DNA from: Myxococcota bacterium
GTDB taxonomy: Bacteria > Myxococcota_A > UBA796 > JAFGLY01
DNA length: 52,804 nt
Reading direction: 5' to 3'
NCBI GenBank assembly: GCA_024276675.1
Contig: JAJRWT010000047.1
Span: forward strand, 1-52,804
Position numbers and translations under genes: made by a program. Shown here in pieces: positions 18,279 through 27,477 of this stretch. The stretch's first letter is position 1. Each line of letters begins with the position of its first letter. Below the pieces are notes generated by a model. The model was given only the letters and a program-made list of their open reading frames with translations. It had not been told where the DNA came from and ran no database searches.

Positions 18279-19856
18279 ATGAACAGCCACGCAGCCCAAC
18301 AGAGTGGTCTCCTTTTCGAAGATCCCGCCAATGTCCCCTTGAGCGATGCCCTGCATGCGGCAGCCAGGAACAGACCCGACGCTCCGTCCCTCATCGCGGC
18401 CAATCGCACCTATTCATGGGCCCAACTGGACGACGAAGTCCAACGGTTGGCGGCCCTGCTCGTCAACCTTGGGGTCGAACCCGGCGATCCGGTGGGAATC
18501 ATGACATCCAAGCGCGCCGAGGTGGTTACCACCTTCCTGGCTTGCGCACGCATGGGCGCCATACTCTCACCAGTCAACTTCAAATTGCACCACGACGCAG
18601 TGCTGGACCAGTTCAAGACGGCCAACATCCGTTGCGTGCTGGCCGAGAAGCAGTTCGATCCCCTGCTTGAACAGCTCTCGCCCGTGCTCACGGACCGCGA
18701 CAAGATCATCTACGTGGGCAAGCCCGGCTCCTTCGGCAGGACCAACTACTCCAGTATTGGCGAGGTTCCCCTCACCAGCAACGGCTTCACGCCGGAACCC
18801 GACACGGTCTGTTACTACAACTACACCTCCGGAACCACGGGCCGTCCCAAGGGAGCCATCACAACCAACCGCAACATCCAGGTGAACGCTCTCTCGGGGA
18901 TCCAGGGCTACGGCTTCAACCAGAACGACGTCTTCATGGGCATGTTCTCGGTCTTCTCCCATCCCCACGAGCTTTTCCACCGCAGCCTCCTGGTGGGAGG
19001 CCCCTTCGTGGTGTTCGACACCATGAGCCCCAGGATCACCCTGCAGCTCATCGAAAAGCACCGCATCACCTGGATGATGGCCGTCCCCAGCTTCTACGAG
19101 ATGATCCTGGACCGCGGGGGCATCGGCAAGAGCGATATCTCTTCCCTTCGGGTGACCGAAGCCGGAGGCGCCTACGTGTCCGCAGAGACCCTCCACAAGA
19201 TGGAACGGCACTTTCAAGCCTATTTCATGCCGGTCTGGGGCTCCACCGAGACCACCGGAGTCGCCCTTGCGATGCCCCTGGGCCAGCCCCGACTGCCCGG
19301 TGCCACCGGCATCATCGCCCCATACTACGATGTACGGGTGGTGGACGACTCCGGCGCCGAGGCCCCAACGGGGACCATCGGCGAAATGCTCATGAAGAGC
19401 GATGCCGTGGCCAACGGCTACCACAACCTGCCCGAAGAAAGCGCTTCCCACTTCGTAGACGGCTGGTATCACACCGGAGACCTGGTGGTGCGCGACGCCG
19501 ACGGATGGATCCACTTCAAGAGTCGCCGCTCCGACATGCTCAAGGTGGGCGGAATCAGGGTCTACCCCCTGCAGTTGGAACAAGTCATGAAGACCCACCC
19601 CGACATAACCGAGGCCGTGGTGGTCCGTCACGAAGAACGCCTGCGGGGCGAGGTACCTCGTGCCATTATCACCACCCTGCCGGGATCCACCCTGGACCCC
19701 AAGGGCGTCAAGGCCTTCTGTCGCGACCGCCTGGCGGTCTACCAGGTGCCTCGAATCATTGAATTCTGGAAGGAAATCCCACGCCTTCCCAACGGCAAGA
19801 TCGACAAGAAGGGCCTCGAAGCCAGGCCGGTGGACCCGCTCCGCGACGAGCGGTGA
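18279..19856 (+). CDS. acyl-CoA synthetase / AMP-dependent ligase (ANL superfamily)
   Basis: The 525-aa enzyme activates a carboxylic acid as acyl-AMP and then as the CoA thioester. Motifs are the P-loop-like YTSGTTGRPKGA (about residues 182-193), WGSTETTGVA, the hinge region WYHTGDLVVRD, and the C-terminal PNGKIDKKGLEARP with the catalytic Lys near residue 507. Length and motif order fit medium- or long-chain fatty acyl-CoA synthetases and related ligases; chain length cannot be told. AAGGAG lies upstream of the ATG. The stop is immediately followed by an LpxL-like acyltransferase gene, suggesting that the activated acid is used for lipid acylation. Confidence 0.9.
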   Translation: MNSHAAQQSGLLFEDPANVPLSDALHAAARNRPDAPSLIAANRTYSWAQLDDEVQRLAALLVNLGVEPGDPVGIMTSKRAEVVTTFLACARMGAILSPVNFKLHHDAVLDQFKTANIRCVLAEKQFDPLLEQLSPVLTDRDKIIYVGKPGSFGRTNYSSIGEVPLTSNGFTPEPDTVCYYNYTSGTTGRPKGAITTNRNIQVNALSGIQGYGFNQNDVFMGMFSVFSHPHELFHRSLLVGGPFVVFDTMSPRITLQLIEKHRITWMMAVPSFYEMILDRGGIGKSDISSLRVTEAGGAYVSAETLHKMERHFQAYFMPVWGSTETTGVALAMPLGQPRLPGATGIIAPYYDVRVVDDSGAEAPTGTIGEMLMKSDAVANGYHNLPEESASHFVDGWYHTGDLVVRDADGWIHFKSRRSDMLKVGGIRVYPLQLEQVMKTHPDITEAVVVRHEERLRGEVPRAIITTLPGSTLDPKGVKAFCRDRLAVYQVPRIIEFWKEIPRLPNGKIDKKGLEARPVDPLRDER

Positions 19857-19858
19857 TC

Positions 19859-20911
19859 ATGCCTGCCAGGCACTCCCTTACCCTTCTCACCAAGGATCTT
19901 GGAGGACTGTTCCTCTATTATCCCGGAGCAACCCTGCTCAACCGTGTACCCAGGGACGTCCTGGCATCCACGGCTCGCCTGGGTGCATGGTTGATCCGCC
20001 GCATTCAACCCGAGCAGGTTGACGAGATGCGCCAGGAACTGGAACTGCTGTTCGCAGACCGTCCCCTGCCCGTCAACGCCGGCACCATCCTCCAGGAAGC
20101 CTTCAGACTCACCATGTTCAACGAGCTGGAGGTGCTGCGATACCCCTTCCTGAACCCCGACACCATCGACTCCGTCTGTGAGATCGAGGGCAGGCACCAC
20201 CTGGATCGTGCCCTGGAAGCAGGACGCGGCGCCATCGTCCTCATCGGGCATTTCGGCGCCAACCAGATGATCATGCCCGCGTTGGGTCACAAGGGCTACC
20301 CCATGAACCAGCTCTCGGCCCCCCCCACGGTCTGGGCCGACATCCTCCGCGAGACACGCACAACTCCCTTGTGGGAAAAGGTCCTGGCCCGCCGCTGGGA
20401 GCTGGAGCAGAAGCTCCCCGTAAAACACATCAACGTCTTCAAGTTCCTGCGACCAGCATACCAATGCCTCCTTCGCAACGAAGTCCTGGGGCTGGCCTTC
20501 GACGGCGGCGGCGGAAGCCGGTGGGCCCAGGTGAAGATCCTCTCTCGAACCGCCAACATCTCGGTACAGCCGGCCCAGCTCTGGCACAAGACAGGAGCCG
20601 CCCTGCTCCCCACCGTGGTGGTGCGCCAGACCGGCACGGTCAGGCACCGCATAGTCATCGAAGCACCTCTCACCTGGCAGGAACATCCAGACCGCATGGA
20701 GGCATTCCAGGTCAACATGCAGGCATTCGCCGACATCTTCAGCACCTGGGTCGCCCGGTACCCCGATCACTACCTGCCATTCATGCTCATGCGCAGGCGA
20801 GTACGAGGCACTGACGTCGTGCCCTTCTTCACCGACTACCCCCCCAGCACGCGGGGCATGAGTTCTTCCCAGGCCGCGCGCCGCCTGCGCGAGGCCGGCG
20901 AACGGTCGTAG
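19859..20911 (+). CDS. LpxL/HtrB-like lysophospholipid or lipid A acyltransferase
   Basis: The product is about 350 aa of the bacterial lipid A biosynthesis acyltransferase family. The key motif is AIVLIGHFGANQMIM with the catalytic His near residue 131; canonical members have HFGNWE, so the usual acidic residue is replaced by Gln here or lies elsewhere. The later LAFDGGGGSRWAQV fits the second family block. An in-frame GTG at 19853 overlaps the synthetase stop and ATG follows two codons later; either may be used. The gene is coupled to the acyl-CoA synthetase, which may provide the acyl donor. The acceptor is unknown: lipid A, lysophospholipid or another surface lipid. Confidence 0.78.
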   Translation: MPARHSLTLLTKDLGGLFLYYPGATLLNRVPRDVLASTARLGAWLIRRIQPEQVDEMRQELELLFADRPLPVNAGTILQEAFRLTMFNELEVLRYPFLNPDTIDSVCEIEGRHHLDRALEAGRGAIVLIGHFGANQMIMPALGHKGYPMNQLSAPPTVWADILRETRTTPLWEKVLARRWELEQKLPVKHINVFKFLRPAYQCLLRNEVLGLAFDGGGGSRWAQVKILSRTANISVQPAQLWHKTGAALLPTVVVRQTGTVRHRIVIEAPLTWQEHPDRMEAFQVNMQAFADIFSTWVARYPDHYLPFMLMRRRVRGTDVVPFFTDYPPSTRGMSSSQAARRLREAGERS

Positions 20912-21121
20912 AATCCAGGCTCCGCACGACACGTTTCTGCTCCATCCGCCGGGGGGAGCAGGTCATCAGCCGGTATTCAGGAGCTACCAGCACGGGATGT
21001 ACAGGTTAAGGGTTCCGCTCTGTGCCGGAACAGCCGGGCTGGTCATCCAGTCCCATCCCACTCCGCCACGCGGAGTCACAAGCAGCTTCCCACACTCCAC
21101 CTGGAACAGTCGGAGAACCAG

Positions 21122-22318
21122 ATGCCAGAAAACACCATCAAGGAATCCATACAAAGGCTTGCATCCATTTCCACCAACCTCTACCAGAAGGACTTCCTCC
21201 TCACGTGGAACCAGAGCAGGGCCGACCTGGATGCCGTACTGACCACGGCGGAGATCCTGGAAGACCTGTACCGGGCGGGTATCTCCACTAGCGCATTCAC
21301 CGGCGGGCTGGCCGTCTCGAACTTCCGCGACAAGTCCACCAGGACCCGGTTTTCTTTTGCCTCCGCTTCCAGCCTCCTGGGACTGAGCACCCAGGATCTG
21401 GATGAAACCAAGAGCCAGCTTTCCCACGGCGAGACTGTACGCGAAACCGCCAGCATGATCTCTTTTACCACCGAGGTCATCGGTATCCGGGACGACATCT
21501 TCCTGGGTGCCGGACACGAGTATATGCTCCAGGTTTCAGAAGCCCTGGAGCAGAGCTACAAAGAAGGAGTCCTGCCCCAGCGTCCGGCAGTCATCAACCT
21601 TCAGTGCGATCGCGATCACCCCACCCAGAGCCTGGCTGATCTCCTTCACCTCAAAAAGACCTTTGGCTCCCTGGAAGCACTCCGCTCCAGGAAAATCGCC
21701 ATGAGCTGGGCCTATTCACCCTCATACGGAAAGCCCATGTCGGTGCCCCAGGGGATCATCGCTCTCATGACCCGCTTCGGCATGGACGTCACGTTGGCCC
21801 ATCCCGAAGGCTACGGCCTCATCCCCGAAATCACGGAGTTGGCCAGCGGCTTTGCCCGGCAGAGCGGCGGTTCCTTCAAGGTCACCAACAACATGGAAGA
21901 GGCCTTCAAAGACGCAGACATCGTCTACCCAAAGAGTTGGGCGCCTTTCCACATCATGCAGGAGCGCACCCAACTGCTGCGCGCCGGCGCCGCCAAAGAG
22001 CTGGACCGACTGGAGCAGGCTTGTATCAAGAACAACGACCGTTTCCGCCACTGGGAATGCACTGAACAGCTCATGTCCTCCACCGCCGGCGGAAAAGCCC
22101 TCTACATGCACTGTCTCCCGGCAGACATCACCGGGGTTTCCTGTGAACACGGCGAAGTCTCCTCCAGCGTGTTCGACCGCTACCGCCTGGCCACCTACCA
22201 CGAAGCCGAGCACAAGCTCTACGTCATCGCCGCCATGATCCTCCTGACCCGCTTCCGGGATCCGGCCCGGGTACTGCAGCAGATGCTGGAACGTTCCAAT
22301 CCTCGCCGCCTGGGATAG
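21122..22318 (+). CDS. ygeW: knotted carbamoyltransferase YgeW
   Basis: The 398-aa product matches the YgeW family closely along its whole length: EKDFLLTW-like start, FRDKSTRTRFSFAS with carbamoyl-phosphate motif STRTR at 72-76, SQLSHGETVRETASMISF, NLQCDRDHPTQSLADL, MSWAYSPSYGKP, FGMDVTLAHPEGY, DADIVYPKSWAP and YMHCLPADITGVSC. In E. coli ygeW lies in a cluster with a diaminopropionate ammonia-lyase, a hydrolase and a carbamate kinase linked to purine-derived nitrogen catabolism. Here the carbamate kinase and a threonine-synthase-like lyase are about 14 kb away, and no molybdenum hydroxylase is in the window. The start has GGAG with good spacing. It most likely transfers or phosphorolyses a carbamoyl group on a ureido substrate. 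Confidence 0.9.
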   Translation: MPENTIKESIQRLASISTNLYQKDFLLTWNQSRADLDAVLTTAEILEDLYRAGISTSAFTGGLAVSNFRDKSTRTRFSFASASSLLGLSTQDLDETKSQLSHGETVRETASMISFTTEVIGIRDDIFLGAGHEYMLQVSEALEQSYKEGVLPQRPAVINLQCDRDHPTQSLADLLHLKKTFGSLEALRSRKIAMSWAYSPSYGKPMSVPQGIIALMTRFGMDVTLAHPEGYGLIPEITELASGFARQSGGSFKVTNNMEEAFKDADIVYPKSWAPFHIMQERTQLLRAGAAKELDRLEQACIKNNDRFRHWECTEQLMSSTAGGKALYMHCLPADITGVSCEHGEVSSSVFDRYRLATYHEAEHKLYVIAAMILLTRFRDPARVLQQMLERSNPRRLG

Positions 22319-22325
22319 TCACCGC

Positions 22326-24425
22326 ATGGCAGCTCATGCGTCGCCGCGTGCACCCATCCACGGGCCGGGGATCGTCTCCACTGTCCCTTCGCCAAGGCGG
22401 CTCGGGCCGCTCCGTCAAACCCTGTTTCGTGCAACGTGTCTGTACTTGCTGGCTTCGCCTGCCATCCAGGCCTCGCCACGCGAGGAACCGCTCCTGGATC
22501 CCCGCACCCCCGCCGATGTCATCACCATCCAGGCCATCCAACAGGACATCCCCCAGGATTTCTCATCGAGTCCCGTTGTTGGAATGCTGCACGATCGGCT
22601 GGTCACAATCCACGACTCCGCCGTGAAGGGCAAGGGGCAGTCGGGCGGTACCGGTCGCGTCTGGGAAGCCGAAACAATCACCATCGACTTCATCCAGAAA
22701 CCCGAGGGTATCGGGGCCGCCAGTTTCATGTTCACCTTCGACGCACAACGGGAATCCCTGTGGATCACCGAGCGAAGGCGAATCCGCGGGGAGCACTTCC
22801 TTCGTCTCCAGGGTTCCAGGGTGAACGACCAACTGCTGGACAACGACCAGCGCATGCAGCGGTACCGCTACGGTCGGCTGAAGACCTTCACCATCCCCGA
22901 CGTTCAAGTTGGAGACTTCATCGAAGTTCGCCAACTGTCGTTCTCGGACCGCAAGACCACCGGGCGTGGCTTCGGCGAGATCCACACCTTCAACTCCTCC
23001 ACCCCCGTGATCCGGCAACGCCTTTGCTACCAGATGAGCCCCCGGGTCGTACTGCACTACCGGCTCTGGGACCCGGCAAACACCGTAACCGTCGAAGAAA
23101 CCGACTCCGGCGACCAACACCGGATCTGCTTCACTCGACAGGACCAGGCACCAGAGGTCCTTGAACCCGAAGCACCCGTGCGCCGATACGACTCGCCCAG
23201 CGTCATGGTCACCACCGCCGAGAGCTGGTACCAGGCCGGCCGTTGGCTCACCCGTCGCTACTGGGGCAGGCTGCGCTCCACGGCTCCCATCAAGGCCCTC
23301 TCCCGCGGGCTGATCTCCGGACTCTCGCGAAACGAAGCAGTCGCAGCAATCTACTACTGGATTCGCGACAACATCTCCTATGTGCCCACCACCATGAACC
23401 TGGACTCTGGATGGAACCCCACCTCCGCCGACGAGGTGCTCGCCAACGGCTACGGTGACGCCGTCGAGCGAGCCAGCCTTCTCATCTCCATGCTGAACGT
23501 CGCGGGCATCCGGGCCTTCCCGGTCTTCATCTCCACCACGTCCGTCCCAGACGCAGAGCTGGATTTCCCCCTGGTCGAGCAGTTCAATCACATGCTCGTG
23601 TGGGTGGAGCCGATGGATCTCTACCTGGATCTCATGGACCTGGGCCTTCCCTTCGACTACCTTCCCCCTTCGGACCAGGGGCGCAGCGCGCTCGTGCTCC
23701 GTGATGGTCGCCTCGAAGCCGTGACAACTCCCGTCATGGACTCCAAGGACTCGTTCCAGTCCCAGGTCCACCACGTGATCATCCAGTTGCAACCCGACCA
23801 CCCGGGCAAGGTGCAACTGCTGGACTCCTCCACCTGCCAGTTCCGCGGCCCCCGGGCCAGCCACTGGCACAAGTGCCGGTGGCTGGAAAAGACCGAGCTG
23901 GACCGTTTCGTGGCCCAGGCCTGGCGCAGGAACGGCGACGTGGAGCGCTACGACTTCCAGCACGACCTGTCCGACTTCTCCAACCCGGTGGTTCTCACCC
24001 TGGAAAGCTCCACACCCCTGAAGGACCTGGCCTGGGACCAGGAGACCGGCATCTTGTGGCTGTTGTTGCCACAGTCAGCGGGCCTCCTGGACCGCAGCAC
24101 CTTCCAACGCTATCCCCAGCGCATCTATCCATTCCAATGGGCAGCCAATCCATGGCGCGAGGAACGAATCTGGGAATACGCCATTCCCCCCGGCTTCCAC
24201 GTCGCCACCATGCCGGGCTCCCTGGACTACCGGCACCCCGATGGCATCTTCAGCTACCAGTTGAAATACCAGATGGCCGACTCCTCCACGCTGCGTGTCA
24301 CAGAAACCCTGCAAGTGGACAGGCCGGTTCTCGAACCCGAAACCTACATGGAGATCCGACAGCTTCTAAACAACATGGCCGATACCATCAACAACCGGGT
24401 CCTGCTGCAAGGCGAGCCACACTGA
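22326..24425 (+). CDS. DUF3857 + transglutaminase-like protein lacking the catalytic Cys
   Basis: The 699-aa exported protein has an N-terminal hydrophobic segment (about residues 33-48), a DUF3857 domain (about 80-270), a transglutaminase-like domain (about 320-450) and a C-terminal beta-rich DUF3858-like part. In this family the transglutaminase block normally reads GDCKDKA; here it is YGDAVERASLLISML, with Ala379 at the Cys position. The His422 (FNHMLVWVE) and Asp435 (LYLDLMD) positions of the triad remain. The protein is therefore probably not a transglutaminase or peptidase and may act by binding. It starts 7 bases after the ygeW stop with no clear ribosome binding site, so translation may be coupled. 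The N-terminal region before the hydrophobic stretch is unusually long. Confidence 0.82.
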   Translation: MAAHASPRAPIHGPGIVSTVPSPRRLGPLRQTLFRATCLYLLASPAIQASPREEPLLDPRTPADVITIQAIQQDIPQDFSSSPVVGMLHDRLVTIHDSAVKGKGQSGGTGRVWEAETITIDFIQKPEGIGAASFMFTFDAQRESLWITERRRIRGEHFLRLQGSRVNDQLLDNDQRMQRYRYGRLKTFTIPDVQVGDFIEVRQLSFSDRKTTGRGFGEIHTFNSSTPVIRQRLCYQMSPRVVLHYRLWDPANTVTVEETDSGDQHRICFTRQDQAPEVLEPEAPVRRYDSPSVMVTTAESWYQAGRWLTRRYWGRLRSTAPIKALSRGLISGLSRNEAVAAIYYWIRDNISYVPTTMNLDSGWNPTSADEVLANGYGDAVERASLLISMLNVAGIRAFPVFISTTSVPDAELDFPLVEQFNHMLVWVEPMDLYLDLMDLGLPFDYLPPSDQGRSALVLRDGRLEAVTTPVMDSKDSFQSQVHHVIIQLQPDHPGKVQLLDSSTCQFRGPRASHWHKCRWLEKTELDRFVAQAWRRNGDVERYDFQHDLSDFSNPVVLTLESSTPLKDLAWDQETGILWLLLPQSAGLLDRSTFQRYPQRIYPFQWAANPWREERIWEYAIPPGFHVATMPGSLDYRHPDGIFSYQLKYQMADSSTLRVTETLQVDRPVLEPETYMEIRQLLNNMADTINNRVLLQGEPH

Positions 24426-24451
24426 CAACCCCAGGCAAAACGCCACCGGCA

Positions 24452-25657
24452 TCAAAGGCGCCGGATGATCTCGCCGCTGCCGATCCCACCCCCGACACAC
24501 CTGCTGGTGAGGCCCACGTGGGCTTTTCTCCGCGCAAGCTGGTGAACCATGTCCACCACCTGCCGGGCTCCCGTGGCGCCCACGGGGTGGCCCAACGAGA
24601 TGCCGCTGCCCCACTGGTTGACTCGTTCCCACTTGAGTTCTGGCAGGTACTTGAAGGCCGCCGCCAACACGGCGGCGAAGGCTTCGTTGATCTCGAAGTA
24701 GTCCACCGCCGACATGGGCAGAGCCGCCTTCTCCAGCAAGGGGGGAATGACCTTGAAGGCTCCTTCACCCATGTAGGCACGCTCCACACCGATGTTGTGG
24801 AAGGTCAGCAGCTCGGCCAGGGGAGTCAATCCCAGTTGCTCGGCCCGCCGGGGCGTACACAGCAGCAGGGCCGCGGCAGCGTCGTTGATGGAAGAGGAGT
24901 TCTTTGACGTGATGCTGCCTCCGTCTGGCTTGAAATACGGTTTTGCGCTCGAGAAGTACTCCATGGGCAGGTCCTTCGGCCCCTCGTCGCGCGAAACGAT
25001 ACGGGGAGGCCCCCGGTGGGCTGGAACCTGCACCGGAAACACGTATCCGTCGAAGTACTCGCCGCTCCATGCAGCCATGGCGTTGGCGTGGGAACGGAAG
25101 GCCACCTTGTCCTGTTCCTGCCTGGTCAGTTGGTATCGCTCCACGATGCGCTCGGTCATGAGCCCCACGAGTTGGGGACCGGCGGGGAGTTCGCGTTCCT
25201 TCAGAGCCCCCATGAGACCGTCCTCCAGGGTCATGTCACCGTAGACCTGCCCCTTGATGCGCCCCTGGTAGAGATAGCGAGGCACGTTGGACATGCTCTC
25301 GGCGCCACCGGCCACACCCAGCTCCACCTCGCCCAGCATGATGCGCCGTGCCATGGAATGGATGGCGGCTGCTCCCGATGCACAGTTTTCGTGGAAGGTG
25401 GTTGCAGGCGATGTCTGCGGAACTCCAGCACGTTCCGCGGCTATCTTGGCCATGTTGGTGGCCCTGGGGTCCTGGGCGACCCAACCCAGGCAGGTGTACT
25501 CTACCAGGGATGGCTCCAGCCCTGCCTGCCGTATAACCTGGCCGATGGCCAGTGCGGCGAGATCCACTGCCTGCAGCGACGCCAGTCCCCCGCCCATGGC
25601 CCCGATTGGGGTTCTTGCAGCGGCCACCACGACGACTTTGCTTGTGTCTCGTAACAT
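24452..25657 (-). CDS. thiolase (acetyl-CoA acetyltransferase family)
   Basis: The 401-aa enzyme is a classical thiolase: nucleophile Cys92 in HENCASGAAA, NEAFAA block, base His in SLGHPVGATGAR and the second Cys in SRCVGGGIG. It catalyses thiolytic cleavage or condensation of acyl-CoAs in fatty-acid oxidation or acetoacetyl-CoA formation. The N-terminal VVVVAAARTPIGAMGG is typical. GGAGAG stands about 9 bases before the ATG. It converges on the DUF3857 gene and has no beta-oxidation partners next to it, although an acyl-CoA synthetase lies 5 kb away. Substrate chain length is not predictable. Confidence 0.92.
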   Translation of the reverse strand: MLRDTSKVVVVAAARTPIGAMGGGLASLQAVDLAALAIGQVIRQAGLEPSLVEYTCLGWVAQDPRATNMAKIAAERAGVPQTSPATTFHENCASGAAAIHSMARRIMLGEVELGVAGGAESMSNVPRYLYQGRIKGQVYGDMTLEDGLMGALKERELPAGPQLVGLMTERIVERYQLTRQEQDKVAFRSHANAMAAWSGEYFDGYVFPVQVPAHRGPPRIVSRDEGPKDLPMEYFSSAKPYFKPDGGSITSKNSSSINDAAAALLLCTPRRAEQLGLTPLAELLTFHNIGVERAYMGEGAFKVIPPLLEKAALPMSAVDYFEINEAFAAVLAAAFKYLPELKWERVNQWGSGISLGHPVGATGARQVVDMVHQLARRKAHVGLTSRCVGGGIGSGEIIRRL

Positions 25658-25708
25658 TTTCTTTTGCTCTCCAGCATGGGGGCTGAAACTTTTACTCGTG
25701 AAACATGC

Positions 25709-26671
25709 CTATCGTTCCCGGCGGAGCCCCTGGCGACCGGAAGATGCGTAGACCATGTACCATTGATCGCCCTTCACCAGCACCGATGGTGATTCCACGG
25801 CGGCGCCGACGACATCCGGGTGTTCCGGTTGCAGCAGTGGGCGGGGATCTGCCTCGAAGGCCAGCCCGTCTGGCGAGGTGGCCAGGTGGATACGGTTCCT
25901 GACGTGGTAGTACATCAGCCACGACGGCTGCCGGTACAAGGTGGATGTGACGCCCCCGCCAAGTAGGCGGCTGCCATCTTCCAGGATAAACTCCAATCCG
26001 TCGGGAGAGATGGCGCTCATTACAGTTTCGGCTCCCCGAGTCAAGTACATCCTGAATCCACCGCCCGGCAGCCGTACCACGTCGGGATCCACGAAACCAC
26101 CCTCCAGGCGAACTCCCGGCTCCCGTTCCCATGTGCGCAAGTCACGCGAAATGGCTGAACGAACCTGGTTGTTGCCGGCACGACCGGGATCGCGGCCTTC
26201 CGGTTGATACAGGTAATACAACCTGTAACGGCCATCGCCCAGTGGCAGCATGTGGGGATCCACCACCAACCCCGCCTCTTGCCCCTGTATCGTCAGTTCA
26301 TGGGCTTCCTGCCCGGAATCCGCGTTGAAGGGGATCTGGGCCAGGTGATTGCCTCGAGACACGAAGACAACGGTCGACACACCCCCCAAATCCAGCAGTT
26401 GTGGTGAAGATGCCCGCTCCGCCAACACACCCGGCATGGGCTCCCAGCTCCGCCCGTCGCTGGATCGAGCCCGCGCCAGGAACTTGAAGCTGGGGTCCTC
26501 GGGGCCAGGCGGCGGCTTGTCGAGACGGCCTGCGGCTCCTGGCCCATCCTGGGCAGCTCCGGCGGAGGACTGCCCATGGTCCGCGTTGCAGGCCAACATC
26601 AGCAGGACTGTCAAAGCGATAGGTGTTGGAGGCAACGGTGGAGCGAAGCCCTTCTCACTCACACTCCGCAT
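25709..26671 (-). CDS. lipoprotein with five-bladed beta-propeller (glycosyl hydrolase 43-like) fold
   Basis: The product of about 320 aa has a signal peptide and lipobox LMLAC (Cys28). It then carries repeated short blocks typical of GH43/GH62-like five-bladed propellers: SSDGRSWEPM, VVDPHMLPLGDGRYRLYYLYQ, SRDLRTWEREPGV, GGFVDPDVVRLPGGGFRMYLTRG, AISPDGLEF and ATSPDGLAFE, ending VVESPSVLVKGDQWYMVYASS. Asp residues in VVDP and FVDPDV resemble the glycosidase sites, but whether it is an enzyme or a scaffold is unclear. The start at 26671 overlaps the end of the upstream Cys-rich lipoprotein gene by 17 bases, so they form one operon. Confidence 0.7.
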   Translation of the reverse strand: MRSVSEKGFAPPLPPTPIALTVLLMLACNADHGQSSAGAAQDGPGAAGRLDKPPPGPEDPSFKFLARARSSDGRSWEPMPGVLAERASSPQLLDLGGVSTVVFVSRGNHLAQIPFNADSGQEAHELTIQGQEAGLVVDPHMLPLGDGRYRLYYLYQPEGRDPGRAGNNQVRSAISRDLRTWEREPGVRLEGGFVDPDVVRLPGGGFRMYLTRGAETVMSAISPDGLEFILEDGSRLLGGGVTSTLYRQPSWLMYYHVRNRIHLATSPDGLAFEADPRPLLQPEHPDVVGAAVESPSVLVKGDQWYMVYASSGRQGLRRER

Positions 26672-27218
26672 AGCAGTTGTAGCCTCGAATGTTCTCGTAC
26701 TGATCCTGGATTTCGATACAGTCGTAACCCTGTGGGCAGTCTTCGACGGAGGTACAGGAAACACCGCAGTAGGTGCCGGCGCTCTGCTGGATACAGTAGT
26801 TTTCGCTGCCTCCGCACTCGAGATCCGAATCACATGGTTGACAGTAGAGTTCGCCCGCGTCGTAGCAGGTACCCGATTCCAGGTCACAAAACTCGCCGAA
26901 GCCACAGTCCACCTGGGTGTTGGTACAACTGGCGCTCACACATTCGCGGTTTTCACAGGCCTGACCGGCATAGCAGTCGCTGTCGTCGCGGCAGCCGTCC
27001 TGGCAGGAGTAGTCCTGTATGTCGCAGTACATGCCGTAGGGGCAATCGCTGCGAGCCAGGCACTCCACCTCTTCACAGGTGCCGCCGATACAGGCATAGC
27101 CCTGGTTGCAAGCGCCGTTGTCGGTACACTTGTAGGATCCACCTCCGGATCCACAGCCAACGAGGAAGAACAAAGGCAGCAGCAGCAACGACGAAGCGGT
27201 CAACAGCCTGGTAGCCAT
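26655..27218 (-). CDS. Cys-rich lipoprotein of unknown function
   Basis: From ATG 27218 the 187-aa product has a strong lipoprotein signal peptide (hydrophobic LLLLPLFFLV, lipobox LVGC, Cys22). About 26 further Cys residues follow in repeated C-x(n)-C units such as DSDCYAGQACENREC and RSDCPYGMYCDIQDYSC, so many disulfides are expected in the envelope. No ribosome binding site stands before 27218. The frame continues upstream through a complete copy of the dispersed element to ATG 27452, which does have GGAG 6 bases before it. The element may therefore have been inserted between the original start signals and the gene body. Internal initiation at 27218 or an extended N-terminus are both possible. 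Confidence 0.7.
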   Translation of the reverse strand: MATRLLTASSLLLLPLFFLVGCGSGGGSYKCTDNGACNQGYACIGGTCEEVECLARSDCPYGMYCDIQDYSCQDGCRDDSDCYAGQACENRECVSASCTNTQVDCGFGEFCDLESGTCYDAGELYCQPCDSDLECGGSENYCIQQSAGTYCGVSCTSVEDCPQGYDCIEIQDQYENIRGYNCYAECE

Positions 27219-27228
27219 GGATGCGCGA

Positions 27229-27433
27229 TGAGGAGCCGTCGGGAAAGAGGCTGCACGAAACAGCCGGCTCGGGCCATGGCGAGGGGCGCCAGGCGCGTAG
27301 CGAGATGGGCTCTGCTCGATTTCGTGCGTTGAAGGGGTATTGGAATACCTCGAAATGCGCGATGTCGAGCAGGGCCGAGCGCAGTAGCGACTGGCGCTCC
27401 TCAGCAGGCCCGAGCTTTCCCGACGGCTCATAG
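27229..27433. repeat. full copy of the 205-bp inverted-repeat element (copy B)
   Basis: The ends GAGCCGTCGGGAAAG (27233-27247) and CTTTCCCGACGGCTC (27415-27429) are perfect 15-bp inverted repeats. The 197 bases between outer ends align without gaps to the reverse complement of 43421-43617 and are by eye roughly 85% identical. There is no transposase gene, so it behaves like a MITE or palindromic element. It sits just 5' of the Cys-rich lipoprotein's signal peptide. Confidence 0.9.
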
Positions 27434-27477
27434 TCTTTTGAAGTGCGGACATTGCGTTCTCCGGGTTTCTCCGGGGG

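Noticed and set aside
26349..27332. Plus-strand open frame of 327 codons
   Set aside because: It spans two minus-strand lipoprotein genes with signal peptides and Cys repeats; the plus-strand reading has no recognisable features and no ribosome binding site.
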